Shown here one piece after another: positions 62,220 to 64,000 of a DNA stretch of 64,000 bases. The notes below the pieces were generated by a model that was given only the letters and a program-made list of their open reading frames with translations, did not search any database and was not told where the DNA came from. Source of the DNA: Myxococcales bacterium (lineage in GTDB: Bacteria > Myxococcota_A > Polyangia > Nannocystales > Nannocystaceae); assembly GCA_020633315.1 (NCBI GenBank), contig JACKDV010000006.1, positions 124,001 through 188,000 of the forward strand. The letters are read 5' to 3'. Numbering within the stretch: the stretch's first letter is position 1; every line of letters starts with the position of its first letter. Both the position numbers and the translations under genes were made by a program.

Positions 62220-63125
62220 ATGATGCGAGCACCGTCGACCGCATGGCCGTCCTCCTACGCTCCGTTCGTGCTGATGGCAGTGGTCGCCTGCGGGCCCTCG
62301 GCCCCCATCGCGGCGCCGGCGGGTGACGACGACGACGAGATGCAGAGCGAGGGCTCGAGCGGGAGCACCGGCACCGTGCCGGACGAGCCCGAGGCCAGCA
62401 GCAGCAGCGGGAGTGAAGAGGAGCCGCCCAGCTCCTTCATCGAGGCGCCCGACGGGGGCAACGGCTTCTTCGAATGCGACCTGTACCTCCAGGACTGCCC
62501 CTCGGGGAACAAGTGCAACCCGTGGGCGGCCGACGGCGGCACCTACTGGAACGCCACGCGCTGCGTTCCGATCGCCGACGACCCCGACGGCGCGGGCGAG
62601 CCCTGCACCGTCGACGGCAGCGCCACCAGCGGCCTGGACAGCTGCGGGCTCGGAGCGATGTGCTGGGAGGTCGACGCCGAGACCAACACCGGGGTGTGCC
62701 GCGAGTTCTGTGAGGGTGGCTTCGACAACCCGGTGTGTGCCGACCCCGAGACGCTGTGCGGAGGACCGCGCGACTTCCCGCTGTGCCTGCCCGTTTGCTG
62801 CCCGGTGGAGCAGGACTGCCCGGAGGGGCAGGGGTGCTACCCGGTTTCCTACACCTTCGAGTGTGCACCCGACGCGAGCGGAGAGATCGGGACCCTCGGC
62901 GATCCCTGCGAGTACATCAACGCCTGCGATACCGGCTACGCGTGCATGGGTTCGAGCATGGTCCCCGACTGCGGGGGCACGATCGGCTGCTGCACGCCCT
63001 TCTGCCTGGTCGGCACCACCACCTGCAGCGACCTCGATCCGCGCATGGAGTGCTCCCCCTGGTATGAAGAGGATCGTGCCCCGCACGGCTACGAGCTCAC
63101 TGGCGTCTGCGTGCTGACGGAGTGA
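62220..63125 (+). CDS. Cys-rich lipoprotein
   Basis: 301 residues from ATG 62220 or 62223. The signal peptide ends LMAVVAC and an acidic Ser/Gly/Glu linker follows. The rest contains over 25 Cys in small spaced groups (CDLYLQDCPSGNKCNPWAAD; CLPVCCPVEQDCPEGQGCYP; GCCTPFCLVGTTTC). This resembles the myxobacterial cysteine-rich surface proteins with repeated CPxGxxCxP modules. No catalytic motif. An ordinary member of the lipoprotein run. Confidence 0.8.
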   Translation: MMRAPSTAWPSSYAPFVLMAVVACGPSAPIAAPAGDDDDEMQSEGSSGSTGTVPDEPEASSSSGSEEEPPSSFIEAPDGGNGFFECDLYLQDCPSGNKCNPWAADGGTYWNATRCVPIADDPDGAGEPCTVDGSATSGLDSCGLGAMCWEVDAETNTGVCREFCEGGFDNPVCADPETLCGGPRDFPLCLPVCCPVEQDCPEGQGCYPVSYTFECAPDASGEIGTLGDPCEYINACDTGYACMGSSMVPDCGGTIGCCTPFCLVGTTTCSDLDPRMECSPWYEEDRAPHGYELTGVCVLTE

Positions 63126-63130
63126 CCCCG

Positions 63131-64000
63131 GTGCCCTCCCTGCTCGCTCGCCACCTCCGTCCGGTCGCGACGGCGCTCCTCGTGGGCGTGGCCGGCTGCT
63201 CCGGGGGACCGCCGCCGCCCTCCGACGGGCTCGTGGGCGGCGCGGGGTCGAGCGGCGACGGGACCGACACCGGGCTCGAGGACGGCTCGACCGACGAGGG
63301 CTCGACGGGCGAGGCGGAGCCCGCCGATCCCTGTGCCGAGGCGTGCCGCGATCTCGCGGACCAGAGCGGCATCGCGATGTGTCATGCGTGCCGCTGCAAG
63401 GACGCGTTCGACGGCTGGCTGCCCTCGGTCGACGAGCTGCAGTGCGGCCACGGCGAGGCGATCGTCACCTACCACGCCGAGCTGCTCGACGACGGCTACG
63501 AGCTGCGCCCCACCGGCCCCTCGGCGACGCGCTGCGCCAACCCCTCGCTGCTCACCGGCTCGTGCCGCCAGGGCAGCCGCCTCGGCCACCTCACCCACGG
63601 CGACGTGTCGGTGTACTGGGTCTGCCGCGATCCCTACCTCGACTACGACGGCTCGGTGATCTACGAGGACATGGCCGTGATCGGCCACAACGCCCGGACC
63701 GGCGCCACCTGCTTCTGGGACGACATCAACGACGTGATGCACGACGACGACGCGCCCCCGCTCGACCTGCTCGACGCGAGCGAGGCCGAGCGGGCCCGCT
63801 CCATCGAGCGGTTCGCGTACAACGACGGCTCGGGCTGCATCAGCTGCCACGACCACGATCCCTTCGTCTACACCCCCTACCTGCAGTCCACGAGCTGGAC
63901 CAGCATCGCCGCCGACAAGGGCCCGTACCACCTGGTCGAGCTCGGGGGCACGCCCCGCGCCACCGGGGTGATGGAGCTGGTCTCCCCCCAGGCCGCGCCC
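63131..64000 (+). CDS. Lipoprotein with CxxCH motif (truncated by window end)
   Basis: Starts at GTG 63131, 5 bp after the preceding stop, and stays open to the window edge, so at least 290 residues. The signal peptide ends LVGVAGC, followed by an Asp/Gly/Ser linker. DPCAEACRDLADQSGIAMCH and CRCKDAFDGWLPSVDELQCG follow, then SVYWVCRDPYLDYDGSVIYE. SGCISCHDHDPFVYTPYLQS is a heme-type CxxCH site near residue 235. It may be a c-type cytochrome-related exported protein. It probably forms an operon with the Cys-rich lipoprotein. The C-terminus is outside the window. Confidence 0.75.
   Translation, partial: MPSLLARHLRPVATALLVGVAGCSGGPPPPSDGLVGGAGSSGDGTDTGLEDGSTDEGSTGEAEPADPCAEACRDLADQSGIAMCHACRCKDAFDGWLPSVDELQCGHGEAIVTYHAELLDDGYELRPTGPSATRCANPSLLTGSCRQGSRLGHLTHGDVSVYWVCRDPYLDYDGSVIYEDMAVIGHNARTGATCFWDDINDVMHDDDAPPLDLLDASEAERARSIERFAYNDGSGCISCHDHDPFVYTPYLQSTSWTSIAADKGPYHLVELGGTPRATGVMELVSPQAAP

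Overview
The window is very GC-rich (roughly 70 percent or more by eye) and densely coded on both strands. It looks like chromosome from a myxobacterium (Myxococcota), most plausibly the sterol-making Nannocystaceae-type lineage. Supports are the many secreted lipoproteins with Ser/Thr/Gly/Asp linkers, the DUF1592/DUF1552 pair, an animal-like delta-24 sterol reductase, a cytochrome P450, and a Pup-like protein beside a Dop/PafA-like enzyme. Taxonomy is inferred from gene content. I saw no rRNA, tRNA or CRISPR array.

Layout. 0-10 kb: a lipoprotein whose thioredoxin-like domain reads through an in-frame TGA at the catalytic Cys position (candidate selenoprotein), a minus-strand run (metallo-hydrolase, GH5 glycosidase, TPR ATPase), then plus-strand HAD and phospholipase D-like lipoproteins. 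10-20 kb: small membrane proteins, an ECF sigma factor fused to a membrane tail, a cupin, a sulfurtransferase and the sterol reductase. 20-25 kb: two paralogous methyltransferases (one with a histone-H1-like Lys/Ala tail), then J-domain, PilZ and RNase G/E genes. 25-31 kb: UGPase-like enzyme, lipoproteins, and a pup-like gene directly before a membrane-anchored Dop/PafA homologue. 31-37 kb: boxC-boxB of aerobic benzoyl-CoA degradation, small membrane proteins and a trypsin-like protease. 39-42.4 kb: a compact terpenoid locus of P450, class I terpene synthase-like and class II toroid-like proteins. 43-47 kb: citrate synthase, DUF2330 and sucrase/ferredoxin-like proteins.

47.0-49.2 kb is a repeat island. 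An IS256-family element with an 8-bp target duplication sits inside one copy of a short inverted-repeat element. A second, inverted copy lies nearby, and tandem repeats flank both sides. 49-52 kb holds divergent WecA-like and WecC-like envelope polysaccharide genes. 52-58.9 kb holds the DUF1592/DUF1552 pair and a run of lipoproteins. 59-62.2 kb is an hflX-ABC-F operon preceded by a sigma70-type promoter, a 7-codon leader ORF with a strong ribosome binding site, and hairpins with alternative pairing, which is the layout of translation-sensing attenuation. The right edge cuts a lipoprotein gene.

The strongest candidates for undescribed biology are the UPTC selenoprotein, the Pup plus membrane Dop/PafA pair, the split terpene synthase pair, and the leader-controlled hflX-ABC-F operon.
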